64,000 nucleotides of DNA from Eudromia elegans (GCA_003342815.1 PTEX01000314.1:296244-360243), one strand, 5' to 3'; positions 26,762 to 38,315 are shown, counted from the first letter of the stretch. Notes: a model not told the origin generated them from the letters alone. Program-made: numbers and translations.

Positions 26762-28010
26762 ATCACAGAATCACAAAACCTATAGGGTTGGAAGGGACCT
26801 CTAGAGATAATCATCTCGTCTAACCCCCCTGTTCAAGCAGTGACACCTACAGCACGTGGCACAGGGCGGCATCCAGGCAAGTTTTGAAGATCCCCAGATG
26901 AGACTCCACAGCCTCCCTGGGTAGCCGGTTCCAGGGCTCTGTAACCCTCCCAGTAAAGAAGTTCTTTCTCACCTGGAGATGAAACTTCCTGTGTTTCAGT
27001 TTAAAACCATTGCCCCTTGTACTATCACCAGCCACTACCAAGAACAGTTTAGCCTCCTCCTCCCTACAACCATACCTCAGGAATTTCTACACATGGCTTA
27101 GCTGCCCTTTCATGCTTCTCTTCTCTAGGCTAAACAGGCTCAGCTTGTTTAAACTCTCCTCATATGATAGGTGCTCCAGTCCCTTAATCATCCTTGTTGC
27201 TCGTCTCTGAACTCTCTCTAGGAGTTCCATGTCCCTCCTGTACTGGCGAGCCCAGAACTTCACACAGTACTCCAGGTGTGGCCTCACTAGAGCCCAGTAG
27301 CGGGGCAGGATCTCTTCTGGCAATCTACTGGCAAGGTTCCTCTTGATGCAGGCCAGGATCCCATTGGCCTTCTTGGCCACGAGGGCACATTGCTGCCTCA
27401 TGGTTAACTTGTTGTCAAACAGGACTCTCAAATCCCTCTCTGCAGAGCTGCTCTCCAGCAGGTCAGCCCCTAATCTGTCCTGGTGCCTGAGGTTATTCCT
27501 CCCCAAGTGCTGAACCCTGCATTTGTCCTTGTTGAGCCTCATGAGGTTCCTCTCCACCCAACTCTCCAACCTGTCCAACTCCCTCTGGATGGCAGCACAG
27601 CCCTCTGGGGTGTCGGCCACGTCACTCATTTTGGTGTCATCAGCAAACTTGCTCAGGGTGTACTCTGTCCCCTCATCCAAGTCGTTGATGAACAAGTTGA
27701 ACAGCACTGGGCCCAGTGGTGACCCCTGGGAGACACCACTCGTCACAGGCCTCCAACTAGACTTGGTCCTGTTTATCACAACCCTCTGGGCTCTGCCATC
27801 CAGCCAGTCCTCGCTCCACCTCGCTGTCCTCCCACCCAACACATACTTCCGGAGCTTTCCTATAAGGATGTTGTGGGAGACTATGTTGAAAGCCTTGCCG
27901 AACTCAAGGTAGACAACATCCACGTCTTTCCCATCATCCATCCATCCACCCATCCAGTCACTCCATCGCAGGCTATCAGGTTTGTCAAACACAACTTCCC
28001 CTTAGTAAAT
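26762..28010 (-). mobile_element. CR1 LINE with most of the RT domain
   Basis: The longest CR1 piece here. A minus-strand frame at 27087-27992 (301 codons) holds the reverse-transcriptase core. It reads [19 protein letters not shown] (domain 3-like), [20 protein letters not shown], then SKFADDTKM with the catalytic FADD, and on through [12 protein letters not shown] and [14 protein letters not shown]. After the frame ends, the CR1 tail continues to the 3' signature at 26762-26820. It is 5'-truncated at about 28010, exactly where another CR1 begins. ORF1, the endonuclease and the front of RT are missing, so it cannot move by itself. Confidence 0.96.
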
Positions 28011-28700
28011 CACAGAACCACAGAATCTTTAGGGTTGGAAGGGACCTCTAGAGATCATCTAGTCCAACGCCCTTGCTCCAGCATGCACACCTACAGCACG
28101 TGGCCACAGGGTGACATCCAGGTGGGTTTTGAAGATCTCCAGAGAAGGAGACTCCACAACCTCTCTGGGCAGTCTGTTCCAGGGCTCTGTCACCCTCCCA
28201 GTAAAGGAGTTCTTTCTCACTTGGAGATGGAACTCCCTGTGTTTCATTTTAAAACCACTGCCCCTTGTCTCATCACTAGCCACTACCGAGAATACTTTAG
28301 CCTCCTCCTCCCTACAGTCATACCTCAGGAATTTGTACACATGGTTTAGATCCCCTCTCATCCTTCTTCTCTTCTCTAGGCTAAACAGGCCCAGCTTGTT
28401 TAAACTCCTCATACGATAGGTGCTCCACTCCCTTAATCATCTTCGTTGCTCGTCACTGGACCCTCTCTAGGAGCTCCATGTCCCTCCTGTACTGGTAAGC
28501 CCAGAACTTCACACAGTACTCCAGGTGCAGCCTCACCACAGCTGAGTAGACGGGCAATCCATGGTGATCACCTTCTCTTCATTGATATGCTTACAGAGGG
28601 TCTCTAGGACAAGTTGCTCCATCACCTTTCCAGGGACGGAGTTAAGGCAGACAGGCCTGTAGTTTCCTGGCTCCTCCTCGAAGACTATCACTGGGAGACA
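28011..28700 (-). mobile_element. CR1 LINE with internal deletion, head-to-tail with its neighbour
   Basis: Its 3' signature (TTGGAAGGGACCTCTAGAG complement side) starts at 28011 directly at the truncated 5' end of the previous copy. It runs through the CR1 C-terminal tail ([35 protein letters not shown]) to HLEYCVKFW-like sequence near 28510. There it jumps straight to PGNYRPVCLNSVPGKVMEQL (about 28590-28680), a segment that lies upstream of the catalytic core in a full CR1. The RT core is therefore absent, by deletion or by splicing before insertion. Confidence 0.92.
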
Positions 28701-30019
28701 GCAGATGTAAGAATATAAGGTCAGTTTTAGCAGGGAACATGGAAGATATCTACCATAAACGGAGGTAAAACCAGCTAGAAATAGATGTGCAGAAACTATT
28801 CTATGGCCGTGCTCTAAAGATAATGATACCACAAACTATTTGAATAGCACAGTAATTGATGGACAGAGCCATTTTGTGGGAAGCTATGTGTTGTCTGGCA
28901 ATTCAGTCTGTACAAGCACCAAGTATTTGCAGTGGCAAAAAATCCACAAGCTAAGGAAAGCTGACTCCTACTCCACCATAAACTGTTAGCCCCACTACAA
29001 AGCTGGCTGAGCTAGGAGATTTTTAACCAACACTCAGGGGCTGCAGATACTCTCCAGCCCACTACTTCCTCCAGTATGCAGCTGGGGAAGAGACTTCCAT
29101 CAGTGGGTTACTTTTGCAGATAAGGGTAACAAGGTGTAGGCTGAAAATCAGATTTCTATATAAGGTCTCCAAGGCTTACAATTCAGTATGTGGGATATTC
29201 AGTGTACAATGATTTTTACTATAGGTTTATCTGGCCAATATATAAAATGACTTGCTGAATTATATGGCCAAATGCATGGTAAGGCTAAGGCCTGCTTATA
29301 AGTTTTGTCCCATTACAAAGTCCTGACAATTAAGTTGTATTTAGGGGAAAAATAACACAGCTGTAATCATAAGACCTAAAAATAAAACCCAAGGAAATGT
29401 ATTTATGCTCACTGGTGGGTTGTACAGTTGTAAGATTTGAAACAAAAAACATTAAGAATTTTCAAAGATTTATAGAACGAACACTGCTCTTCTGATTTTC
29501 CTGATTTGTACTCTTTGAATGGTTACCCATCTCCAATTTAGAATTTCTTTTCTGTCAACATTTTTAAAGAGATGCATTCAACGACTGGGAAGTTGTTTCT
29601 GAAATAATATATAACCTTTTTTTTACCTCCTCAAAGTTAGTTTGCTAAGAAAAACTGGAATGAAACATGCTAGACACCATCATGCCATGTAATATGGAAG
29701 AACACTGGAAATCAGTGGGCTTAACATGCAGTATCAGATGACCACGGGCTACTTAAGAAACAATGTAAAGTCAGGAGGGACCACCGCCTAAGGAACAAGA
29801 TGATGTACTGATTACCAATGAGTCACTGTCACACATTCCATCCATTTCACTAACTGTATCAAGAAAAAATTCTTTGTGTACCAGCAATATAGATTTGTTT
29901 TAAGTCATTCAGGCACATTTAAAGTCCTTTCTAATAAACTATATCATACCATTATTTTTGTAAATCTACTTACACCTCAGGACAGATTTGCACAGCAGTC
30001 CCACACAGATCAATGTAAG
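28701..30019. other. Non-genic DNA between CR1 pair and probable GALNT1 3' UTR
   Basis: No reading frame or repeat that I recognise. Part of it may belong to a longer GALNT1 3' UTR if the mRNA uses a poly(A) site further down than I placed it. Confidence 0.5.
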
Positions 30020-31736
30020 ATACTTATATATTTGGATGCTTTATTTGATATTAATCCCTCATCATCTCATCCCATGAAGTTTTGAAGTGGCAACATAATA
30101 CTGCAAAAATTGTTGATAGCTCCCCTGCCTCGCATACAAAAATTTGTGTGTACTGCTGCACAAATAATGAAAATAACACTGACTAAATTAACTTGGAATG
30201 GCAAATCTTAAACAGCCATAAGAGCCAAAAACAATTCCACACATGTTTTGCATGAGTCTAGATTTAATTTGCTTTACAGGACAACTGGCCAAACAATGAC
30301 ATTTATCATAAAAATATCCTCTTCATTATGCAAATCTAATTTTTCTTTCCAAAAGGAAATTCAATTTATATTTTGAGCACTCAGTATCTTGCTTTTAAGT
30401 TTAGCCTATACATATTTTCCTTAACAAAAAAAGCAATTCAGATAAAAAAATGCAGATCAATGTAACAACTTAGTTGTACTGCTTTTGGCTACCTTAACTT
30501 TAAAAACCCATGCCAATGTAGCTATTTTTCTTTACGTTTTATTAGAAAAAAGCAGCAGATCAACATTACAATTCAGAGTCTAATCTCATTATGTACTTGA
30601 CAATGAAGCACATATGAATATGAAGTGAAAAACCTTCAGTTTTGCTGATCTCCTCCTACCCAATCATGAATCTTTACAGGCTTTCTGATGGTCAAAATCA
30701 AACAAGTAACAAAAGATTTATTGCTGTGAAAAGAAAATCATTGTACAGTAGTATGAGTCTGGAGTGCAAAGCATACTCAGTCAAGTTAACTTAAGGTTTT
30801 CAAAGTGTACTACAACCTTTTGTTTGGCCATGGAAGTCCACAAGCTGACTGACCCAAGTATAAACTGAAATGGCAGGTCTAGACAAAAAAGTCTGACAGC
30901 ATGATAACCTCCAGTTTTCAGACAGTAATAAAAAGATATAATTCCAACAGTCTAGAAATTAAAGTGAAAAAAGTTGAACTGACATTCAAAGAGCTAAATT
31001 TATTCTTATGTTCATTTTATTTGCGGCCAAAATAATTTTAGACCAACCAGGGAAAAAAAAAAAAAAAAAAGCATGGACTATCACACTTTTTTTTTTAAAA
31101 AAAAGCCTTTTGACTTGATTATTCCCCCCCATTGAGGTATAAAATCTACATATAAATTTGATACGTCACTATAACAAACTGTACTTCTTATAGTTCTGAT
31201 TTTGTTTCCATTAAACCCTGTTTACTTTTCTTTTATTAAACCACAGAATTCTTATTCCATGTTACTGAATATGGTCTGCAGCTCTCTGCTTCATTTATTT
31301 GTAGATCTGTATTTAGTAAGCTGGTTACCATCACTAACCAGGAAAGAGTCCTTGGAAATATCTTCATTACAATAGCACTTTCAGCAGAGGTTACTGATGT
31401 GCAAGCAAACTGCAACAATATGTGGCTCTCCAGACAGAATATTTCATTGACTACATTTCCATTGTCCAAATGTTCCCTAGGTTATTTGCTAGAAGAGACT
31501 CTCTCAATCTTGTAAACATCAGCGGGTGCAGTTTCTCTACTAGGTGTGGTAGTTTCCCTTCCTTATTACAGGAAGGCTGGTTCACAGCTACTGAAAAGCT
31601 GCAAGAGTTACAAGTTCTAACAGCTGATGAACTGTGTACTCCACAGGGCAGAAGTTTTCTTCTGTTGCTACTTAACGGTGTAGCCAGAGCATTAGCCGAG
31701 GTAGCCCAGTCAATCCTTGCTTTTATGTAGAACCTC
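30020..31736 (-). other. GALNT1: Probable GALNT1 3' UTR (distal end uncertain)
   Basis: This is the AT-rich sequence directly 3' of the stop, with no supported reading frame. On the minus strand there are AATAAA hexamers at about 31232-31237, 31294-31299, 30999-31004, 31016-31021, 30717-30722, 30538-30543 and 30040-30045 (tttatt on the plus strand). Several ATTTA pentamers occur, as in many unstable mRNAs. The most distal hexamer listed would give a UTR of about 1.7 kb. I chose the lower limit on that basis, so it is an inference. The true end needs cDNA. No recognised repeat interrupts this stretch. Confidence 0.5.
30040..30045 (-). terminator. GALNT1: Candidate distal poly(A) signal of GALNT1
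   Basis: AATAAA on the minus strand, about 1.7 kb below the stop codon. It is one of at least seven such hexamers between 30.0 and 31.3 kb, so which ones are used cannot be read from sequence. It is listed as the most distal copy before the next 1 kb of unremarkable sequence. Confidence 0.3.
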
Positions 31737-31883
31737 TCAGAATATTTCTGGAAGGGTGACATTGCGAAGCAGCCACTGCTGTGAGCGACTACCATTGCAG
31801 TCTCTGATGCTGGGTACCTGGCTGTCTTCTTCCGTGGCTTTGTCCAGACACTGGTTACTGTTCACATGCAACAAGGTTAATTT
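31737..31883 (-). CDS. GALNT1: GALNT1 terminal coding exon, residues 512-559 and stop
   Basis: The exon starts after acceptor ctcttcaag|aaa in phase 0. Its 48 codons, [10 protein letters not shown] to NVTLPEIF, are followed by TGA at 31737-31739. It encodes the gamma repeat of the lectin domain, with CLD at Cys523-Asp525 and the closing QQW. Two N-glycosylation sequons are visible: NGS at Asn541 and NVT at Asn552. The C-terminal LPEIF is that of GALNT1 as I remember it from mammals. The 3' UTR continues below 31737 with no further splice site that I can see. Confidence 0.96.
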   Translation of the reverse strand, partial: KLTLLHVNSNQCLDKATEEDSQVPSIRDCNGSRSQQWLLRNVTLPEIF

Positions 31884-33504
31884 CTTGAAGAGAAAATAAA
31901 GATATGGAAGATATGAGAGCAGACAAACAATTCTAACTTAGACTTTTTTTTTTTTTTAACACATCAAGGGAAAAGGTACTTTCTACATATTCCTCTGGAC
32001 TACAGGAAAACATCCAACGGTGTTGGCAGGAATTCTTGCTAAGAGTTCTCCAGCTGGAGCTGGCTAGTGAAGCACAAAAGGAAAGTTCTGAATTATTTTA
32101 AGACTTACTTTAGTCTTATTTCTAAGATCATTTTATTAGTGGAAAATCTACATATATAGAGCAAAATAAACAATTTTATGTCTAGAGATCTACACAGCAG
32201 AAAACTTGGTATAAGAAACTATTTGGTTCTTCCAATTTTTAAAGCAAATTTTTGCACACATTGTATAGAGTTGGACAACCTTTGCTAGCTTTGCTCATAT
32301 TAAAAATGACACATTCAAAGACTAGTGTTAAAAAAATCTTTGGCAAATCACTGCATTTAGTAATATTACTCATTTATTGAAGCCAGGTGAACTACTTACG
32401 AAAGAACAAACAATTACCAAGACTTGGATTTAAGGTTTTCAACTAATTCTTAACCTTGAAAGCCATCAACAGCTTTCTTCAGTCTCCTATCAGCAGTTGC
32501 AAGTAATCTGAAGAAATCGATCGAGTGTCTCATAAGTTAATTGCCAGCCCAACTGAAGAAGCATCATTCATTTATGCTTATTTTCAGTCTTGAAAACTAG
32601 AGCCTATATTAGCATCTGTGTTACTGGAATCTGTAATAAATTTATTAAGTACCAAAATATTTTTAGAACGGAAATAACTTTTTGGTGGCTAAATTATCTA
32701 CAGGCTCTCCTTTATTAAACAATCGCTAAGCTTATAAAAGCAAGATTCTTATATGAATTGCCTTAAAACTAACTTTCACAATAACTGACTTCAAATTAAT
32801 AAGCTTGAAACACTTATGTCAAGTTAGCTGAGCTGTAAGGTCAGAATTCTTACTCTATTATTCAATCACATAATTATTTTTGAGAGCTGTCAGATAAAAT
32901 TAATGATCAATGGATCATCTGGCAATGCTTATTTGATCTGGAAGCTTAACATACACATTTCAGAATGATTTTGAACATTAAGTACAAGGGAGAGTAGGAT
33001 TAAATAAAGATGCTTTAATCATCTCTGTCTTAAACAAGAAATTTAAAAATATAAAATCTCTATAATTTTGACATACTGAATTTTTAATTAAAGTAATATT
33101 TTCTTTAATATTGTAACAGATGATGCCAGGTGCTTAAGTTGCTACAGGATCATTAGCATTATCTTTTTATGGTGCACAAATAAAAGTTTAAGTATTCTGA
33201 ATAATTTTCTATCATTTATCCCACCCTAACAGAGCTCTACACTATCTTTCACCTACTGGTCTGAAAGCACTTTGCAAATATATGTATTTTTTACTTCTAT
33301 GAACTATCAAAAAATCACTAGGTAATTAAATCGAAGAGAGATCTATATTGAATAACGACATATTAATTAAAGACAGACAGAACATAACTCTGACTTTGTT
33401 TCTTATTCTGACTCTAAAATAGTGATCTCACAAAGGAATACACTGTTCTGTAGGCTTAAGTAAAGACACAAGTTGTCTCATTTCCATGTTACAAGAAGAC
33501 TTAC

Positions 33505-33639
33505 CACTGGATCATATTCCCAAAGCTGATTTCCTTTTAGATGGTGACATTTGAGCATTGTTACTGGGCCATTAAGTTTGGAGACATCTAAACACAGATC
33601 ATCTGTTCGAATTTCTTTGTTGGCTGTATATGAGAAAAC
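33505..33639 (-). CDS. GALNT1: GALNT1 coding exon, residues 467-511 (lectin beta repeat)
   Basis: This 135-bp exon is phase 0 at both ends, with acceptor tctgtttag|gtt and donor gtg|gtaagt. Its 45 codons read [10 protein letters not shown] to [10 protein letters not shown]. It encodes the beta repeat of the lectin domain: CLD at Cys482-Asp484 and QLW closing the repeat. In GalNAc-transferases this domain binds existing GalNAc on partly glycosylated acceptors and steers the catalytic domain to remote sites. Each lectin repeat here sits on its own exon, which is the common arrangement in this family. Confidence 0.95.
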
Positions 33640-34355
33640 CTAAACAGAAAAAGAAGTGGAATTAGAGAGTTAAAAAAACCCCTTTGCCTAAAAGACTCCT
33701 TTTGAGGTATGAGGGGGAATTTTGCACGTTATTTCATTACTATATGTACTACTTTCCTTCCTCCAGATTTAAGGAAGAAATATAAACAGTATATGAAAGA
33801 GTTCAAAAAAATTGACCCTGTCAAGTTGCAGACTGTTTCCTGCATAGTAGCAAAGGATCCTCAAAACTGGTAATCTTTGTATACTGGTAAGGAGTTGATC
33901 AATAATTTTTAGTAAAATAAAACTGAAAATCGAACCAAATAAATTGACACACATAAAAAAAAAATACATAAAAAACAGTATTTCAGATGCAAGCATGTTT
34001 TTAAAGGATACCAATTTGCAGGTCTTAACAGGAGATAGTTCTAGAAAACCTATAAGAAGCAAATCATCAGTCTATTCCCCTTTATTTTGATTTTGAACTT
34101 AAAGTGGATCTAGCTATTGCAATAAGGTCTTACCTTAACCTACCAAAACCTACCAATACCAAGATACCAACCAGCCTTCTTGTGCATTCCCTCTTACAGA
34201 TCTATTCTTCAGTGAAGGTTTTCCTAAACTTTACAGATTAGGAGAGATAACTACTGAAAACTAAAATTGTGGCCTGATTAGAAGTATTTTTCCAAACAAG
34301 TCAAATTATAAAAATATACTGAAACTTACAAAAAAAAAAGTTAAAAAAAATTCAC

Positions 34356-34454
34356 CTGATTTCCACCCATTCCATGGCAGTTGAAGATTCCAACTTTTTC
34401 ATTTTCCTTTCTTGCCATGTTATCCAGACATTGATTTGTCTCTACATTTCTTAT
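34356..34454 (-). CDS. GALNT1: GALNT1 coding exon, residues 434-466 (lectin alpha repeat)
   Basis: This 99-bp exon is phase 0 at both ends, with acceptor cccttctag|ata and donor cag|gtgaat. Its 33 codons read [10 protein letters not shown] to HGMGGNQ. It encodes the alpha repeat of the C-terminal beta-trefoil (ricin B) lectin domain. The CLD motif is at Cys442-Asp444, where Asp444 is the GalNAc-binding aspartate described for GALNT1. The GNQ triplet is the usual QXW-like end of the repeat. The exon has no convenient ATG and was found by direct translation. It is separated by about 250 bp of intron from the solo LTR at 34707-35396. Confidence 0.95.
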
Positions 34455-34910
34455 CTAGAAGGGATACAGCACATCACAAAAGGCTATTTTTAGAAAAGGA
34501 TTATCTCTAAATCAAACTACACTATCACCAGTTCTCTCTGCTATACATTGGGATGTTGCTCAAATGAAATGTGAATTATATAAAGAATACTTACTATCTT
34601 GAGGTACTCACTATTCAAGAATCCCTCTCCTAGACAAATGCTAAAGCCAACAAACGAAGGAATCATGTTCCTTTATTTGTTTTCTTCTGCATCCAATCCT
34701 GGGGGTTGTTGGAGGACGCGGTCCTCCAGCCCCCTTCAAGGTGCTCAGGGAAGAGCAGGTGGAGCCGCAGCCCCAGTTTTGACCCCTGCCTTAATGTATA
34801 TAGTTGAGGGTTTAAGGATTGGGCCCCTTGTCCTCTGGGTGACCCCAGGTGCGGTGGGGGCCGGTTCCCTCTCCCGCCTGGCTAGGGTTGCCCGGCAACC
34901 CTGGACACCG

Positions 34911-35053
34911 CCAATGGGGTGCTGGGATTCTCCCGCCTTGGCCAGTGGGCCAATCGGCGGGAGGATCCTGAGCGCCCCAATCGGAGGCTGCCTCNGGAGC
35001 CGGNTTGAAAANNGACCAATGATGGGCGGAGGGGTGGCCAACCCTCCGCCAAT
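34911..35053 (+). promoter_or_regulatory. Five CCAAT boxes in LTR U3
   Basis: CCAAT occurs at 34911-34915, 34950-34954, 34977-34981, 35016-35020 and 35049-35053, all on the same strand and 27-39 bp apart, upstream of the LTR's TATA box. CCAAT boxes are bound by NF-Y and are common in LTR promoters. Five in 143 bp is dense. Whether the fossil promoter is still active is unknown. Confidence 0.7.
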
Positions 35054-35079
35054 CATTTCNCTANCACGTACACCCNTAG

Positions 35080-35088
35080 GATATAAAA
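35080..35088 (+). promoter_or_regulatory. LTR TATA box
   Basis: GATATAAAAG spans the TATA position, 27 bp past the last CCAAT box and about 25 bp before AATAAA at 35105-35110. This is the compact U3/R layout usual for avian LTRs. Transcription from here would run antisense to GALNT1. Confidence 0.65.
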
Positions 35089-35104
35089 GTCCCATGTTAC
35101 CCTC

Positions 35105-35110
35105 AATAAA
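35105..35110 (+). terminator. LTR poly(A) signal AATAAA
   Basis: AATAAA followed by a GT-rich stretch (CTTGTTGCTCC and GTGTGCGTCTGTG) matches the R/U5 poly(A) region of an LTR. It acts on plus-strand transcripts, so it would not terminate GALNT1. Confidence 0.6.
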
Positions 35111-35715
35111 CGGCTTGTTGCTCCTGGAACCTCGGTGTGCGTCTGTGTGACTGGGGTTGGGGTTCGAGGAGCGACGGGCCCCTGGCTGCGACCTAGGCCT
35201 TGGGCCAGAAGAGAGCTGCCGCTCGCTGATCTCGCCGCTGAGTGGAGCCCCACGGATCCCCCGCGGGGAAAGAGCTGAGCGGGGGAGCCGGCTACTGTTG
35301 GGGCCGGTCACCAGAGGCAGCTGCCAGAAAGATCCGGCGGCTGCGGAGCCTCTCCTGCCGCACGGGCGGCGGTGGTCCGAGGCGTGGGACCCGACAGGGG
35401 GTCCCAAGACTGTCAGAGGTTTTAAGCCCTTTTTGGGCACTGAGGTTTTAATTCACTTCAATATCAGAGATGACTGGATTCAGTTTCCTCACTTCATGAA
35501 TTAAGAGTCTTAACTACAGTATTTCTGTATAATAAGCAGACATGAATATCAGTCCCACTGTCTGCCCCTTATGTATCATTTTACAAAAGACGAGAATGCA
35601 TAAGATATTTGAACTTTGCTAGAGGTTGCATATTCATGCTACTCAGCTCAGAATATAAACTTACTCTGCAATATATTTTAGAAATGGTAGATGAGCATGC
35701 GGGATAAACTCTTAC

Positions 35716-35855
35716 CTCCCCCAGAGAAAAGTAATGCCGTGGAATTTGGGAATCAGGATAAACATTCTCCAGATACCAGGAGAAAGGCTTGCACTGGAGC
35801 TTACGTCTTAGTCCAAGTCGAGACGATATGTCCCCATAATCAACTTTAGTAACTC
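35716..35855 (-). CDS. GALNT1: GALNT1 coding exon, residues 387-433 (linker to lectin domain)
   Basis: This 140-bp exon runs from acceptor tctctacag|ga to donor gag|gtaaga. Two bases complete Gly387, then 46 codons read [10 protein letters not shown] to RHYFSLGE, ending in phase 0. It encodes the end of the catalytic region ([16 protein letters not shown], with Cys408) and the short linker leading to the ricin-type lectin domain. The open frame continues with V-R-V-Y past the donor, but that is intron, since the next exon supplies I-R-N-V. The intron on its 3' side carries a solo LTR inserted antisense to the gene. Confidence 0.96.
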
Positions 35856-38219
35856 CTGTAGAGACCAAAAAAGGGCTTATTTAATGGCTGTTAATGAATT
35901 TTGTATATGACCCCATCTAACACATCAGCATAATGCATTGCTTGCATCAGATAGACATCTCCTCTAATGAAAAACTCTAAACTCTAAATTTCTACACTAA
36001 AAATTTTCTTCCAATATAGTATCATGTCATTTATACTATCACAAAGGACGATCGCTATCCACAACTTTTTCCAGACAGTTATTTTAAAACGCAGAGCAAC
36101 TACATCTATTCTACATAAGGTAATGTCCTACCCTTTTTAGTAGAACAATTTGAATGCAATCACTTACTAAGTTAAGAGAAGAAAGAAAGCTGAAACTCAT
36201 GTATTCACTATTGCCATTCTATCCCCAATGGTAAGCATGGATAGAATGCAGGTATCAATGCAGTGTAACATAGCAGCTTCCTTCTGTGGAAGGAGGAAAC
36301 CTCCATTTTAACTAAATTCTGAGTCAGGAACCAGCTCCTCCAGGACTTCCTCATCCATCTAACTGCATAAAGAAACGAGCAAAAACTAATAATGGGCAAC
36401 TAATCCTTTAATAATTCAGTATTTTTTCCAGTATAACTACAAGCATTTGCAGGAAATGTCTTTACCATTAGGACTGATCATATTTCTGCAGTATTTTGCC
36501 TACTTTTTTTCCTCTCCTTTCCTCTTTATTTATCAAAATGTAGCATTTTTCTTGCATCCTTCCATCCTGCTATTGTAGATTTTCTCCATTCTGCAAATTA
36601 AACTGTACAAATCCCATCTACAAATGGGATGAAAAAAGTGTGCATGATTATTGGATATTTATAAAACAGAATTAAGTACTGCTATTAATATTCCAATAAT
36701 ATATTAATAAGGGTAAAGTAATGTCTAGTTTTCTGGTGCCACATTCAATTCACACTTTCCATACTACACACTAAATCATATAGGCCATAAATAATACACT
36801 ACCAAAACAACAACAACAAAAAACTTCAGTCATGTGCAAATTTTAAATTTACTCTGCAACCCAAAAATATCCTACATTGGTCTCTTCAGCTGTTCACAGC
36901 ACAAAAGCCTTGTGCCTGAAGACCTCAAATTACACATATTTTTCAGAAATTCCTGTGCTTAAACTGTAAATTACATCTAAATTTCCTCACCTTTTGCAGT
37001 TGAGCTTGATACATTTCAAACGGTCTTACATACATTACATACGGTGTTATTACATCAACTTACCAGCAGATGGTGTATTGCTACTCAATTAGAACAGTTG
37101 GATAGCCATATAATTTTAGCTAAGCATCCATAACTACCAATAAAATCTTCAATATTCTAAACCTGTATTTTTTTGTGGGTTTTTTTTTCCCCCCTCATCT
37201 CATCAATGTCATCAACGTCTCTTGCAAAGGAGTCCTGGCAAACATCAGCCTGGGTTTTCTAGCCTTGAAAAAGTTGCTCTGCTTGGCCAATGTATTTGTT
37301 TGCTCTACAGCAAAAGAACATACTCTCAAGACAGGAAAGAAAGAAAGAGGCTTCCTTGCTGAACAAGCCACAGCTGAAATTTTTCCTCTTTCATTCAGGA
37401 AAATGTAGCTTATGAAACAGTTATCACATCACGTCTAACCTTACAACATGCAAAAATCATTCATTAAGAACTTGCTACACTGATCTTGGGAAAAACACTT
37501 AAGTCTTGTGACAGTAGGAATGAAAGGCACAGCCAGACGAATTAAATGCAAAGTAATATTTAATAGCATACAATTGTGTTATTGGTTAAAGTGCCACCAT
37601 GTGAAGTGAACAGGGCCTCATGGTTTTCCCTCCATTATGCTGAATTAAAAGATGTGCATTATTTCCCATTTAATCATTTTTAGCTAGAAAGAACGGAAAG
37701 ATTCTTCTCTAAAGTTAGGTTTGAATCAGACAACATATTGGCACATGACAGCATCAGGTAACAGATGGACTGGATATGAGAAATTACATAGTTCCCTTAG
37801 AGGTGTTCTGTTACAAGGTAAGCAAATGAATCTATTGAAGAGTTTTATGTATGGTTTCGAGTGTTTTTGGACACGTTTGTAAAGACTCAGCTACAAATCC
37901 AGAATTAGGTCAAATTTTCCACGCAGGAGACAAGCATGCCAGATTAAGCAATTAGGTATATCATAAGGAAAGTAATAATCTCTGTTGGTTATTCTTCCAA
38001 ATATTGAAGTTTGGTTCATAAGAATAGCAGAAATATTACCTAAACAATACATGCTTCTACTGGACCATGCAATAAAGTTTCTGCCAGAAAAAAATACTGT
38101 AATTGCAATAGCCTGGACTTTCTTGGTGATTTCACCTGTGCTTGTGGTATGCTGTGCACACTCTTCTCAAAAACATGGTTAAAGACATGGCTCTGATCAA
38201 CTTTGGAATCATGATCTGA

Positions 38220-38315
38220 AACACTGGAGCAGCGGGAGACTGCAGGGCTAACAAAGGTCACCGAGCAAGGAGCCGCCTGTGCCGCCACCACCACAGGGTA
38301 CGCCGGGAAGGGGAA
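38220..38315. other. GC-rich segment of unknown origin at the CR1 5' junction
   Basis: About 95 bp, clearly richer in G+C than the surrounding intron, ends where the CR1 sequence begins (CTAGACAGACTGGACAAC). It includes GAGCCGCCTGTGCCGCCACC and GGGTACGCCGGG. I do not recognise it as CR1. It could be a host sequence copied with the element, a piece of another repeat, or just local composition. Confidence 0.45.

Larger units (their letters stand above)
34707..35396 (+). mobile_element. Solo LTR of an endogenous retrovirus (class II-like), antisense in a GALNT1 intron
   Basis: A 690-bp GC-rich block in an AT-rich intron. It begins TGTTGG and ends CCGACA, giving the TG...CA ends and short inverted ends of an LTR. 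It is flanked on both sides by the same 6 bp, GGGGGT (34701-34706 and 35397-35402), which is a perfect target-site duplication of the length typical of class II/alpha-beta retroviruses. U3 carries five CCAAT boxes and a TATA box; AATAAA follows 25 bp later. No gag, pol or env is present, so this is a solo LTR left by recombination between two LTRs. The perfect duplication suggests a fairly recent insertion. Seven ambiguous bases lie within it, so fine comparison is not possible. Long frames crossing it are by-products of its GC content. Confidence 0.88.

Noticed and set aside
28533-28832. Frame with GNYRPVCLNSVPGKVMEQL as a possible host gene
   Set aside because: This is the standard CR1 reverse-transcriptase N-terminal segment.
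1-31000. miR-187 hairpin, known to lie downstream of GALNT1 in mammals
   Set aside because: I looked on both strands for the mature miR-187 core as I remember it and did not see it. It may lie below the window start.
35150-35175. GGGTTCGAGG resembling a tRNA B box
   Set aside because: No matching A box or cloverleaf can be drawn; it lies within the LTR U5.
34599-35504. Long frames of 115-231 codons on both strands around 35 kb
   Set aside because: They overlap the GC-rich solo LTR and its edges, run through ambiguous bases, and resemble no protein. GC-rich DNA has few stops by chance.
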